64,000 nucleotides of DNA, from assembly GCA_016508695.1 (NCBI GenBank), contig VNKQ01000003.1:496001-560000 (forward strand), read 5' to 3'. Shown here piece after piece: positions 1 through 11,227 of the stretch; position 1 is the first letter of the stretch; every line of letters starts with the position of its first letter. The position numbers were made by a program, and so were the translations under genes. Under the pieces are notes generated by a model, which was not told where the DNA came from, did not search any database, and saw nothing but the letters and a program-made list of their open reading frames with translations. Origin of the DNA: Hyphodiscus hymeniophilus (lineage: Eukaryota; Ascomycota; Leotiomycetes; Helotiales; Hyphodiscaceae).

Positions 1-3000
1 ACATCAGCACACACTTCCCAGACAGGTTGATGTCTTCAGGGTCTCCGCCGTGTTCCAACATCTCATAGGGATGGCAAGCAAACTGTTTGCAACATTCAGA
101 TTAATCGAACGGACATTGAACCACAGCCTCGGGAATGGTGTGACGGGCTATAAAGCAACCTGCCGTCGCTGATGAGTTTGGAGGAGGAAGAGGTGAAAAG
201 CCAACTGGTATCGCTACACTTCAACCTGAAGTTTGTTCAAGTCACAACGCCCTTGTGGGTAGCATCCAGCGTCGTCAGTCTTAGCATCGCCGCATAGTCA
301 GTCAAACCTTCAGGTAAGATAGGCCTTCTATTCCTCGGGCTCCCAAGAGCTGCCCTTGCAGTTTAGATTTCGGTTGCAACTTGACTAATATCTTGTCGCA
401 GATCGATCCGAGACCGCATACACACTCGAGAAGCTGGGGCAGTTTATTCAACACAAGCCGCAAGCCAGAGTCCATTTTAAACGAACATGTGCAAAAGATA
501 TCACACTCATTATATCTGCGGTGATGTTGATGTATCGGACGTTGTACCGTGCGGGAAGAAAAAGGATAGTCGCGGTCGCTGCAGAGACGGGGTCACAGAA
601 ATTCAGCTCCATCGTGATGTTCCGTGCTATGCCCATCAACAACAAAAGTTCGTGAGCGAGTAATTCTCACACCCTCCAACAATTCTGACGAGAAACAGTG
701 GAATGAGGGTCATCTTCATACCAGCGGCAGATGTGTCCAGCATCTCGCAGGGGTCTTCGTATGCGTCTGGCGAACCAAATAGCGTATGGAGACCTTGAGC
801 GTCGCGGGAGTCAGAGGGCGGGCATTCAGGAGGCTGTCTCGATGCATATTTTTGGGTCTCATTGTTGTGAAGCTCTGCAGGCGTACACGAGTTTGGATTA
901 TCGTTGGAGCTTAGCTTTGAAGCGGAAAGTAGATGGCTGCTGTATCTTCCAGCCCTCTATGGTCGAAATATGATCGAGGTCATTACCTGTTGGAGCACAG
1001 CTTTGCGTATGAGCGTGTGATCTTGCGGATATTCCGCTGTCTGATCTGCCTTGGAGGGTTCTGATGTCTTCTCGCGTTCGCTCCTAGAGTTCTGAAGCAA
1101 GCTTCTGCAAGTTTGGGCAACAATATTCCACGTTGGCCAGACATTCCCAACATTCGCTGGACCAACAAGAGTGCCTGCTGCTGCATAAGTGAAGATTGGT
1201 GCCGGTGTGAGGAAGATGTGCAAAAATCCGTGCTTCGGATTGGTCGAGTGGCCATTTGCCTCAAGAGTGTGCCTCCTGTGCTGGATGTGTCGCGGGCTGG
1301 GCCGTCTCCGTTTCTGCATTGGCCCGCAGGCCACCGCCCGTGCTGCACTGATGGGGCTTATGCGTCGTGAGAAGGAGATGTTGCAATCAGCGATGCTACC
1401 ACATGGCTGTTGATATGAATGTTGGGTTTCTGAGGGCGAAGTTTAGCCAAATGGGGGTTTGAGGTCTGAGTTCAGCGGTTGTTCTCCCCAGGTCTATGCA
1501 TCATCCATGTGCATACTTGCATGCTTCAACAATCATGTGATTGGAGTGCATATTGTTGGTTTTTTGAAGGAATTATTTCCACTTCGGATATTTACTGCAG
1601 ATGAACAAGGGGCTTAACCGAGTTTTCAAGCAACGAGCGGACACTTGACAAGAGTCCTTCATCGACTCGGAATTGCCGATGAGCTGGCTTATCGAAATTA
1701 ATCGTATGACTTGGATCGGATATTGAATTAAGAGCGAAGATATCTCCAACTGACGAGCATGTATCTGGTAGTGAATGCAAGGTCGCTTGTAGACACTTTG
1801 TAAGGGGTTATTTTGGGTTTCCCTGAGATTCTGCGAGGACGATAATTAAGACGATATGGCTACTGTAAAACACAAGTAGCTTACCTTGGATCAGCAGTGT
1901 TACACTTTTAAGGGCCAGCAATAACCAACTTCAGGCAGCCAATCAGGCTTGAACGTCTGATCGATAATATCTATGCAAATTTGACAGCGGATGATCAGCC
2001 TAGCCGGTGACCATGTATCTTGCCCCGCATCAAATATGTGAGGCGATATTGATTGGCGCACCGTGGCGTTGTGGGCGAAGTGGTGGTACCAGGTAGGGTG
2101 GCGGAATCCATGGACGGAGGAGGCGCAAAAGCGCCTACGTGAATCCCTCCGTCTCCTTTCGAGAAAAAGCAAATATCGTTGCATGTCTCGTTCCATGCAA
2201 CGTGATATACAATTCACGGTCGAGGAAAAATATTCCAAAAAGGTAGCTGTGGAATTTGATGACAAGTGACTGACAAACGTCAGATTCTTTGCCTTGCAAA
2301 TTGCCGTCCTAGAAAACCAAGGCTGGAAAGAAGGAATGCTAAGAGTGCTCGGAAAACGGTAGCCTAGAGCCCCTCAAGGTTGACTGATAGATTGCTTTGC
2401 CAGCTGAAGGGAGGTTCCAGTGTTGAGGCGTAGCGATCGTTGACTTTGAGCTTGCTTTTCCAAGGGACAGACAGCATCTTCGAGGGAAGACTCTCCACGA
2501 CCAATCATCCAAACTGAAGTGAACCGATGTCAGTGACGATGCGGATATCCTCCGAAATTTATTCCAGACGCCACGCCCAACATTTCTCTGACGGTTGCTC
2601 CAAATAGACGAATGGCGTAACGAATCGAGACATAGAGATCTCACCTCCCACATCTACCAGCGTGTGTCCCTCCATACGAAGACGAGAGCGTTCCAGCCTA
2701 TGCATTTGGTGAAGCCACTTCCTTCCGTTGACGTGCCGAATCTCGTTGGGAGGGGAGTGACAGAAGAGATAATTTGGGCGTTTAAGAAGCAATGTATCCC
2801 CCAGCTGCTGGTGAATTGCAACAATAATGCATTTGGCTCTTGGGATATTTCCAAGTAACAAAAGACTCTAGCATCGCGATAATCTGAGCACTGACAGAAA
2901 ACAGCAAGTTGAACCTAGTAAGTGACATGAGGGAATCATAACAACAGAGAATATAGACCTAGGAGATGGAGGGAACAGACTTCGTGGCCGCGAAAGGCCC

Positions 3001-3467
3001 ACGAGGCCAAGTCGACGCGGGTATGGGGACGTGTTGTTGTTTACCTCATCATGTTCTGTATGATCCATTGGATGGAGTCGGAGTCTTTGTATTGATCCAT
3101 GGTGATTGCATATCCGATGGGTGATTGGGTCTCTGGTGAAGGAATCGAGGAAGTTAGCAATCACCTTATTAGCAATTTCGACTTGGGTAGTGCGAACCGG
3201 TAGCCTTGCAGTGGCACGTGTTCAGTACTCCTATGACCGTACTGCATGCTACAGCCTGACCTTCTGAACGAACACGAGGACACGACGACACCATTGAAAA
3301 CAATAGGCTTACCACAATATCTGACATCGCTCGAATCCGAGCAGACCAACAGAGAAAACTCTATCGTACAACCAAGTCTGACTGAAGAGCGACGTCCCAA
3401 TGCCCCTCTCACCTAGAAACGAAACACCTCTCTTCCTTCGTCAGGTGACAGCACCTTTCATCTAGAC
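1..3467. other. Left-edge region without a convincing gene
   Basis: About 3.5 kb where no frame on either strand reads like a recognisable protein. Open frames are short, overlap on both strands and many lack an ATG. On the minus strand at 1-92 one frame reads HPYEMLEHGGDPEDINLSGK and runs off the left edge; it could be a coding 3' fragment of a gene outside the window, but I cannot name it. Open minus-strand stretches near 2559-2861 and 2868-3164 are not recognisable. A CACGTG box lies at 3215-3220, about 250 bp before mdm12. Confidence 0.4.
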
Positions 3468-4733
3468 ATGTCAATAGACCTGAACTGGGAGACCCTGACA
3501 ACCGGTCCCGATGGCCTAGCTCTTTCCAACTCAATACGAGATTTCATCCACGAAAAATTCCAAAGCGTAGCCCTACCTCGCTTCATCAAATCCGTCAAAG
3601 TGCATGAATTTGAATTCGGTTCTATCCCACCCAAAATAGATATTAAGGATATCTGTGATCCTCTCCCGGATTTCTATGAGGAGAACCAGGAAGATGATTA
3701 TGGCGAGGAGGATGAGGACGATGCTGGAGATGAGGGTTGGAAGGCAGGCAGAGGTGAAGGTAGGGAGGAAACCTTGAGGGAGAGGAGGAGAGTGGAAAGG
3801 GGAGAGAGGCTTCCTAAAATGGGCGGGAGTGGAGTTGGGAGGAACACTGATTTGCCGACGTACATTGATACGGGTGGTGGTGATATGAGGAGTCCATTCC
3901 TGGGAGTCAATACACCTGGTATTCCCGGTGGGACATCAAACCTTCATTATTTCCATTCTCAACTAGCCACAGGACTTTCGGGGACACAGACTCCACTTGC
4001 TGCTGTAGCGGGTGCACATTTGCCAAATGGTTGGCCAGATTATACATCCCTCCCTTTAGGAATGGGCAATGGGCATCGTCAGACGCCAAGTGGGAGTTCG
4101 ATCTCACGGCCGCCAACTGCAGATTCGACTTCAGCTGTTCAGGCATTGAGGGAAAAGGCCAGTGTATCGACGTTAGCTACGAGTGCTACTCCTACTACAA
4201 GACCACAGACAAGAGATGGAGTTCTGTCCGATCAGGAGGAAGAGCAGCCTACAACGCCCCCCAAACGCTTTCGGGAACCTAAAGTGGAAGATTTGCAGAC
4301 TGTCTTCAGAGTTCGCTATTCTGGCGACGTAAAGCTCAGTCTGACAGCAGAGATATTGCTCGACTACCCAATGCCTAGCTTTGTTGGCATACCGGTGAGA
4401 CTTAATATCACTGGCCTGTCCTTCGATGGCGTAGCTGTTCTTGCTTATATTCGCAAGAGAGCACATTTCTGCTTTCTGAGTCCAGAAGATGCTCATGCTG
4501 CTGTAGGGCCCGACGAAGATCAAGGAGAGAACGATGGACCTCGGGAAAGCGGAAGCATGAGAATGGGTGGTTTACTCCATGAAATCAAGGTCGAGAGTGA
4601 GATAGGGAAGAGAGAAAACGGAAAGCAGGTGTTGAAAAATATTGGCAAAGTGGAGAAATTTGTGCTCGAGCAGGTAAGGAGAATATTCGAGGATGAATTC
4701 GTCTATCCCAGCTTTTGGACCTTTTTGGTGTGA
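3468..4733 (+). CDS. mdm12: Mdm12, ERMES complex subunit
   Basis: A 421-residue single-exon gene. Mdm12 is the cytosolic subunit of the ER-mitochondria encounter structure (with Mmm1, Mdm10 and Mdm34), which tethers the two membranes and moves phospholipids through SMP domains. The N-terminus (MSIDLNWETL, then a helix ending in VKVHEFEFGSIPPKIDIKDI) is the hallmark start of the family, and the SMP domain resumes after about residue 265 (FRVRYSGDVKLSL, then FLSPEDA and the C-terminal VYPSFWTFLV). Between the halves is a long acidic and Ser/Thr/Pro-rich insertion (about residues 70-260), typical of filamentous-fungal Mdm12 and absent from the shorter yeast protein. The first ATG gives the conserved N-terminus. 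It converges on vps28, 361 bp away. Confidence 0.95.
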   Translation: MSIDLNWETLTTGPDGLALSNSIRDFIHEKFQSVALPRFIKSVKVHEFEFGSIPPKIDIKDICDPLPDFYEENQEDDYGEEDEDDAGDEGWKAGRGEGREETLRERRRVERGERLPKMGGSGVGRNTDLPTYIDTGGGDMRSPFLGVNTPGIPGGTSNLHYFHSQLATGLSGTQTPLAAVAGAHLPNGWPDYTSLPLGMGNGHRQTPSGSSISRPPTADSTSAVQALREKASVSTLATSATPTTRPQTRDGVLSDQEEEQPTTPPKRFREPKVEDLQTVFRVRYSGDVKLSLTAEILLDYPMPSFVGIPVRLNITGLSFDGVAVLAYIRKRAHFCFLSPEDAHAAVGPDEDQGENDGPRESGSMRMGGLLHEIKVESEIGKRENGKQVLKNIGKVEKFVLEQVRRIFEDEFVYPSFWTFLV

Positions 4734-5094
4734 GTGGATAGAGTATTGCCTATGCATAAGGTTGCATTAGTTGGCGCAGCGGAGTTTTGATAGGATTTGG
4801 TCGTTCTTTCATCATACTCAGCAGACTTGGGATGCTGCCACCTATAAAGGCCTCTTCCATCATTTCTTCCCATTCCTCTGATTATTCATTCTAAATTGAG
4901 GCTCCAGAGCCGACACCCCAGCTGCAATCGTCTTTTCAGAGTCACACGTATATCCTAGCTTCTGACATAGCACTGTCTCGATCGGCTTTTGGGAGTCGTA
5001 ACATATGCTTGTAGCAAGCCTTCTATTGCCAACAAAACGCCATCCAACGCCATGCTATGCCCATAATCACAAGTTATCATACTTCATCGACTCG
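4734..5094. other. Convergent intergenic region mdm12/vps28
   Basis: Both 3' ends point into these 361 bp. No gene seen. It should hold the two polyadenylation regions. Confidence 0.5.
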
Positions 5095-5925
5095 TCACTT
5101 CAACGTAGCCTTAAAACCTTGGTACGCAGAATTCATATCCAGCTCCAGCTCCCTTGACTGCTCCTCGCTGACTTCTTCCGTAGCTTTCATCTGGTTCAAC
5201 GTAATGAGCCATTGGACGATCTTACCCCTACCCTCAAAATCTCTATCCGCAACCTTATTCACACTCTGTATAACATCTGACAGCAGCGGATGCAGCTGAT
5301 CTTTCGCTAACAGACCAAGTTTCAACGCGTCCAAGAAGGTAATAAAGTCTTGTGTGGCTTCAAGAATGAGGGTACCGTTCATTCCACCACCGTTTGAGGT
5401 TGTGGATGTGTTGATGGAAGGCGCTGTCACCGTACTAGGGAGGCCTATTCGGATTCGTTCTGTAGCTCGAGGGACTTCCATCTGCATACCATCTCATCAG
5501 CACCCCACTTTGAGCCTCGTATATTTTGAAAATAGTGATGGCAGACACACATCCCACTCATTCTTAAAACTTTCCAAGTCCACAAACTGCCTCGAAACAG
5601 CTTCGTCTGTCAAGATAGCCTTGTACTGCTTCAATAACCTATCGCAAATCTCCGTGTAATCGCTTTCGGATATCGCATCTTTAAGATAGGCTTTCTCGAG
5701 CTCGTCGAGGGTGATTATTATACTGAACACTTCTGCTAAAGAGTCTTGAAGATCTCTTTCTGCCCGAGTTTCGGCCAGCTTGACTTCCTAACTAGTTTTT
5801 AGATGGGTTTGAGAATAATAGCGTTCAGGAGTTTTTACCTCGTCGAGATTAATGGTCGCTGATAAAGAAGTGTTCGGGACATAGCTATGAGGTGTTGGCG
5901 CGTAGGCCTGCCGTGTTTGATACAT
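5095..5925 (-). CDS. vps28: Vps28, ESCRT-I subunit
   Basis: Predicted exons on the minus strand are 5839-5925, 5551-5787 and 5095-5481, giving 236 residues. The joins are phase 0: LDE to EVKLAETRAER, and FKNEWD to MEVPRATERIRIG. Vps28 is a core ESCRT-I subunit with Vps23 and Vps37. It sorts ubiquitinated cargo at endosomes and its C-terminal four-helix domain contacts ESCRT-II. The N-terminal core domain (TRAERDLQDSLAEVFSIIITL and DLESFKNEWD) and the C-terminal domain (DFITFLDALKLGLLAKDQLHPLL, ending in the helix around RELELDMNSAYQGFKATL) are both recognisable and the length matches the family. The ATG at 5925 lies 198 bp from the ATG of noc2 on the other strand, so the two share a divergent promoter. 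Confidence 0.92.
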
Positions 5926-6123
5926 CTTTCTAGTCTAGTTGCTTCAAATCGCTGATGAAGTCGATGATTCCTGAAATGCACAGCTTCGGGTTCTGCAGCT
6001 CAGCACCGCTTCGCGCTCGCTCAAACCGGACTAGACCGGCAGAAAAAGCTCAGCGATCGAGACTTTCTGGATCTTTTTTGAGAGGGGCAGAATAATTTCT
6101 GTGAATTGTAAATCTCAACAACA
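5926..6123. promoter_or_regulatory. Divergent promoter vps28/noc2
   Basis: 198 bp separate the two divergent start codons, so both transcripts must initiate here. No specific binding site is claimed. Confidence 0.5.
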
Positions 6124-8436
6124 ATGGCAAAGAGCACGAAGAAATCGACTCGGAAATTCGAGAAGAACCATCTCAAGGACACTCTCGAAAAGCGAAGAGA
6201 CGGCGCAAAGATTAAGCAACGACAGCAGATCAAGGCGAAACGACAAGCTCGCAATGCGAAAGATGCTGAGTTCATGGGGAAAGGGAAAGATGGAGAGGAA
6301 ACTCAATTAAAGAGCAATGGAGAGAAGAAGGACAAGTTTGGAGAAATGAATGTGGACGAGTTCTTCCAAGGTGGGTTCGAAATACCTGAGAAGTTGAAGC
6401 CAGTGAAGAACAAGAAAGATGTGAAAGAGAAGATTGGAAAGAGGAAAAGAGATGAGCCCGAGGTGGACGACGATGACGATTCAGAGGTTTCTTTCGCAGA
6501 AGAACCTGTCCTGAGTGATAGCGAGGAGGCGAGTGAAACAGAGGAGGCAGGAATGAGCAAAGAGGCTATGGATGCTTTGGCTGAAAAGGATCCCGAATTC
6601 TACAAATACCTCAAGGAGAACGACCCCGAAGCACTAGATTTCGACGAAGATGCAGATCTGGCAGAGGTAGACGAATTAAGTGCAAGTGATGCGGAAGAGA
6701 AACCGAAGAAGAAGAAACAAAAGAAGTCGAAGACAGTCGCAGCAGAAAATGAGGAAGCATCAGAAGAGGAGGTTGAGGACTCGGCAGAGCTCACAAAATC
6801 TATGGTCACGAAATGGAAAAAAGCAATGAAAGAACAACACTCATTACGAGCTATGCGACAAGTTGTCCTCGCTTTCCGTGCTGCTGCACATGTCAACGAG
6901 GATGATGGGAAGGAATACAAATACACAATCTCGAATCCGGACGTCTATCATGACTTGCTTCTCACGACGTTACAACAAGTTCCCGAAGTCCTGAATCATC
7001 ACATTCCGGTCAAAGAGAGCGCTGCTGGCAAGGTTCGAGTACCTATGGATACGAAAAAATTCAGAACCCTCACGCCTCTGCTCAAATCGCACACCTCCTC
7101 CGTTCACCATCTTCTAACAACTCTCTCTGACGCTGCTACACTTAAACTCACCCTTTCTTCGATTACTCCTCTCCTCCCTTACCTTCTCTCGTTCAAGAAA
7201 GTCCTCAAAAATATTGTCAAGTCAGTCGTCGAAATTTGGTCTGATAGTTCAAGCTCCGAGGCAACCCGGATCACAGCATTTTTGGTTATTCGCAGGCTAG
7301 CGATAATCGGAGATCCCGGACTCAGGGAGGCTGTTTTCAAGACTGTTTACCAGGGACTCATCAAGGGTAGCAGAAATACCACAATCCATACGATTCAAGG
7401 AATCAATCTTATGAAGAACTCAGCGGCTGAGCTCTGGGGTATTGACCCAGGCGTTGGATACACAACGGGCTTCACGTTTATCCGTCAATTAGCCATCCAC
7501 TTGCGAAGCAGTATTACGAACAACCAGAAGGAATCATACAAGACGGTGTACAACTGGCAATACGTCCACTCGCTGGACTTCTGGTCGTGCGTGTTGTCCG
7601 AACACTGCAGTCCACTCAAGGAAGCTGAGAACGGCAAAGAGTCGCCCCTTCGACCACTGATCTACCCGACTGTGCAAGTCACATTAGGGGCAATGCGTCT
7701 GATCCCCACTGCAACATACTTCCCTCTACGGTTCCAAATGATGAGATCGCTGCTCCGAATTTCAAGAGCGACAGGAACGTACATTCCGCTTGCGCCCGCC
7801 TTGTTGGAAGTTCTTAATTCCAATGAAATGAAGAAGCCCCCAAAACCGAGCACACTCAAGACCCTCGATTTTGCATCCAACTACAAAGCACCGAAATCCT
7901 ATCTCCGCACCAGAGTCTATCAAGATGGCGTTGGTGAGCAAGTAGCTGAACTTTTTTCGGAGTTCTTCGTGCTGTGGTCCACCAGCATTGCATTCCCAGA
8001 ACTCGCTTTGCCAGTTATCGTTATGTTGAAGCGCTGGTTGAAAGATACAAGCAATAAGACCTCTGGGAACAAGAATAACAAAATCAATTCGGCATTTGTG
8101 CTTTTGATTCAGAAGCTAGACGCAAATGCAAAATTCATCGAAGAGAGAAGAGCGAAGGTGGACTTTGCGCCCAATAACAGAGCCGGCGTGGAAGGATTCC
8201 TAAAAGATTTCGGGTGGGAGAAGACACCGCTCGGTGCATTTGTTGTGGGACAACGGAAACAAAGAGAAGAGAAAGCGAAGATGCTTGAGGAGGGCAGGAG
8301 AGAGGAAGATAAGAAGAGAAAGGCCGATAGGGAGAAGGATATGGCTGCACAAGGTAGTGATGAGGAGATGGAGGACGTTTCCGAGGACGAGGAAGGACAC
8401 TCCGAGGCTGGATTCGAGGCCGAAGATGATGAGTAA
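6124..8436 (+). CDS. noc2: Noc2, nucleolar 60S pre-ribosome factor
   Basis: A 770-residue intronless gene. Noc2 pairs with Noc1 in the nucleolus and with Noc3 in the nucleoplasm to carry pre-60S particles through maturation. The N-terminus is very basic (KSTKKSTRKFEKNHLKDTLE, then KQRQQIKAKRQARNAKDAEF), the family signature. Two acidic stretches follow (about residues 115-150 and 180-225). The helical-repeat body runs to about residue 690 and contains conserved strings such as NTTIHTIQGINLMKNSAAEL, FTFIRQLAIHLR and YFPLRFQMMRSL. The tail is a charged coiled coil (KQREEKAKMLEEGRREEDKK) ending in an acidic segment. Length is close to that of other fungal Noc2 proteins. It is transcribed away from vps28. 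Confidence 0.95.
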   Translation: MAKSTKKSTRKFEKNHLKDTLEKRRDGAKIKQRQQIKAKRQARNAKDAEFMGKGKDGEETQLKSNGEKKDKFGEMNVDEFFQGGFEIPEKLKPVKNKKDVKEKIGKRKRDEPEVDDDDDSEVSFAEEPVLSDSEEASETEEAGMSKEAMDALAEKDPEFYKYLKENDPEALDFDEDADLAEVDELSASDAEEKPKKKKQKKSKTVAAENEEASEEEVEDSAELTKSMVTKWKKAMKEQHSLRAMRQVVLAFRAAAHVNEDDGKEYKYTISNPDVYHDLLLTTLQQVPEVLNHHIPVKESAAGKVRVPMDTKKFRTLTPLLKSHTSSVHHLLTTLSDAATLKLTLSSITPLLPYLLSFKKVLKNIVKSVVEIWSDSSSSEATRITAFLVIRRLAIIGDPGLREAVFKTVYQGLIKGSRNTTIHTIQGINLMKNSAAELWGIDPGVGYTTGFTFIRQLAIHLRSSITNNQKESYKTVYNWQYVHSLDFWSCVLSEHCSPLKEAENGKESPLRPLIYPTVQVTLGAMRLIPTATYFPLRFQMMRSLLRISRATGTYIPLAPALLEVLNSNEMKKPPKPSTLKTLDFASNYKAPKSYLRTRVYQDGVGEQVAELFSEFFVLWSTSIAFPELALPVIVMLKRWLKDTSNKTSGNKNNKINSAFVLLIQKLDANAKFIEERRAKVDFAPNNRAGVEGFLKDFGWEKTPLGAFVVGQRKQREEKAKMLEEGRREEDKKRKADREKDMAAQGSDEEMEDVSEDEEGHSEAGFEAEDDE

Positions 8437-9047
8437 GTCTGGATGTGGTACGGAAAAGCCTGTAGAATGGCGTTTGGAGTTCAGACTTTTTGAGGTCCAC
8501 ATTCAAGCCCGTGTGGCCGTGTTATCGGCTTTTGCCCTGCCATATGAAAGCTGGACTGAAGGCCTACAGCCAACAAGTATTCAACAAAGGATACATCAGC
8601 CCGGACTATCGGCCAGTAACCCTTTATGAGCTTGCAGATGGAGTAGAATACTTTATCAAAATATTACAAACACTGTACTTGATTTCAACGATGGCGTCTT
8701 TGCGGCGTCTTACCCTGCCAAAAGCCTCATATGCGCGGGCGCGGGGCAGAAAGCACCCCGCGTATTATCAATCATGTAGCACAACTTGGGATTTGGGACT
8801 TCTAGCGTCAAACGTTCCTCCGCCGCAGCTCTATATGACGGGTATATATGCTGTACTTCTGCTGAAGAAGAATACTTCGAGTGAAGAAAAACTTCGTGGC
8901 GGAGAACCTAGGTTACCCCTCTCTTTTGTGACTACTGTATCTTGCTCGCTTGCCTAAATTCTTTCAATCGGTCAGACGGTCTGACCAACTAAGGCTTTAA
9001 AGGCTCATACGTTCAAGTCGTTTCTCAAAACTCATATCATCGCCAAA
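8437..9047. other. Intergenic region noc2 to carboxylesterase
   Basis: No gene supported. An open plus-strand frame at 8490-8957 does not begin with ATG and its composition is not protein-like. The last part should hold the carboxylesterase promoter. Confidence 0.4.
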
Positions 9048-11044
9048 ATGACAGCCTTCATACCCCATACATTCAGTCACCCCACATTGGGTTCCCTCAC
9101 CGGACGTGCTCCCCAAGACACTCCAGGCGTGGTACACTTCCGATCCATCCCCTTTGCATCCATCCCTTCACGTTTCCGGCAATCGATCGTGAAAACAAAT
9201 TTCGACTCATCTGAGTCTCGCGACTTCACTGAGTACAAGACCGCATGTCCAGGCCCAGCCCAAGATGTCGAAGTCGCCGCTATTGGAGGCCTCTTACCCG
9301 GCGCCAAGCCCAGAGAGTTTGATGAATGGAGTTGTTTGAGCTTGACCATCTCTGCGCCGGCGAACGCCTTGGGTGACGAGGCAAAGAACTTACCTGTTAT
9401 GGTATATGTTCACGGTGAAGGTTTCAAGGAAGGTGGTGGGCATGTTAGTTCTTTGCATGGTATATTGTATCCAAGAAATGTCGATGCGAAGCAATGCTGA
9501 CTATATCAATAGACACAACACGGCTTGTGGAGATGAGTATTAAGGAGGGTCACCCTGTTATGATTGTTAGCATCGGGTGAATGACCATCCTTTCCCGATT
9601 CTTTCCTGTCCGACGCAGTTCAACTTTGATCTTCGGCGCAGGAACTGACAAGGCCCAGCTATCGACTCAACTGGTTTGGCTTCTTAGCTTGTCAGGTGGC
9701 TTTCTCCCTCCCAGAAATTATATCAAGCTAAGAGAAGGTAGGACCTTCTTGAAGAAGCAGCACTCCACAATGAGCCCGCATCCAACTTTGGTCTCCAGGA
9801 CCAGAGAACCGCCTTCCTCTGGGTAAAGCGCTTCATTGCCGGTTTCGGTGGCTCCCCTACTAATATTACTGGACTTGGCGAATCCGCTGGCTCCGTTTCA
9901 ATCGCTTTCCATATGTGTAGCAACATCCCATTGTTCAGACGAGCTATCTTAATGTCTGGGACTACTGTCACAGCTCCGTCTGTTGATATGAAGTACAAAG
10001 AAGCCGAGTACAGAGCACTTCTAGACTATTGCGGAATAGAGTACGGAGACGACGAAGATGGAAGGGCGAGACGATTGAAGAAGTTGAGAGAGGTGAGTGT
10101 CGAAAAGTTAGTTGAGGCGATTCTTGGGGTCGGTATTCCACGTTTCAGCGTCTTGAATGATCCATCATGGTTCACCAGGGGATTTCCGACTTGGTGGACG
10201 CAAGATGAGATCATAGGAAGTTGTGACTGGGTTGACAAGGTGATGATTGGAGATGCTTTTCTCGAGGTCTGTGATGCCCTCATCTCTGAAGGTTTCTCAG
10301 CTAATGGGATAGTAGGGCTGGATTATCGCCGACCCCTTGAAGCACGTCACCCTGCCCGCCTTTCTCGCGCACTCAAACAACATCCTTGGACCCGAGAATG
10401 CATCCAAGATTCTCTCTATCTACGACATCACGTCTGTGACACAGTCTAATCCATTCTGGACCAAGCTAACGCTGTTGATGGGAGATATGATGATATCGGA
10501 ATCGTCTCACAAACTCGTGAACTACCTCGCCTCACAGCCCCCGAGCTCTGCTCTGAGAAAGAAGGTCTATCGCTACACAATGACGATGCGTAATCCCTTC
10601 CCCGGGTCGCCTCTGTACCAAATCCCTGCCCACCACTTCATTGAATTGCTCTTTATCTTCCAGACTTTGAGGGATCGCTATCCGACGAAGAAAATGCGGG
10701 ATCTGAGCGAGGAGTTTGGAAAAGCTTGGCTGAGATTCGGGGCTGGGAAGGAGCCGTGGAAGGAGTTCAAGAAAGGAGATGACGAGGAGAGTATTATGGT
10801 TTTCAATGGAGTTGATGGGTGCAGTCTGAGAAGTAGGAAAGAAGACGAGAGACTTAGTGCATTGGCTGAGGAAGGCGAGCGCAGATACAAGGCTTGGGAA
10901 ACATCCGCTGAGATATTCAATGACTTGGTGAAGGGTGAAAAGGGTGCTGTGGGTGCGAAGGAAGCCAGACTGAGATGGGGTCCGGATGGCGGCGTTTTCA
11001 GGCTCATCGGGTTGAAAGGTCCCTTTGGCGTCGTAATACCATGA
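9048..11044 (+). CDS. Type-B carboxylesterase
   Basis: Predicted exons 9048-9459, 9513-9576, 9659-9695, 9742-10266 and 10316-11044 join to 588 residues. Apparent stops between them fall in four introns of 46-82 nt. Type-B carboxylesterases are alpha/beta-hydrolases that cleave carboxylic esters; the substrate here is unknown. The nucleophile is in GLGESAGS (Ser about 219), and the His is probably in AHHFIELL (about 453). The oxyanion loop reads HGEGF (about 122-126) rather than the usual HGGGF. Other family strings are GYRLNWFGFLA, created across exons 2 and 3 with the 37-nt third exon, and NFGLQDQRTAFLWVKRFI. No signal peptide is visible, so a cytosolic enzyme is likely. The small exon 3 and the join after FLE (10266 to 10316) deserve transcript confirmation. 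Confidence 0.85.
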
Positions 11045-11227
11045 CGGCTTCTGATCAAGGGCCTAAGTAAGACGTCTAATGTTTTAGCGACATTATGATG
11101 TCGTGCAGATTGAGCATATCAAGCGTGCACATTTGGCTTTTAGAACTGCCTTTATAGTCAAAATGCATTTCTACTCTAAGGAGGCAAGTGTATCCACAAA
11201 ACATCGAATTCACATTCCCAGCTCACT

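Noticed and set aside
1..1400. RTA1-like or PTH11-like membrane gene on the minus strand
   Set aside because: Only short suggestive strings; no run of membrane segments could be assembled with consistent splice sites.
8490..8957. 155-codon plus-strand frame after noc2
   Set aside because: Not ATG-started; composition is that of intergenic DNA.
9460..10315. Stops and frame changes in the carboxylesterase as a sign of a pseudogene
   Set aside because: All are explained by four short GT-AG introns whose removal restores conserved family sequence in phase.
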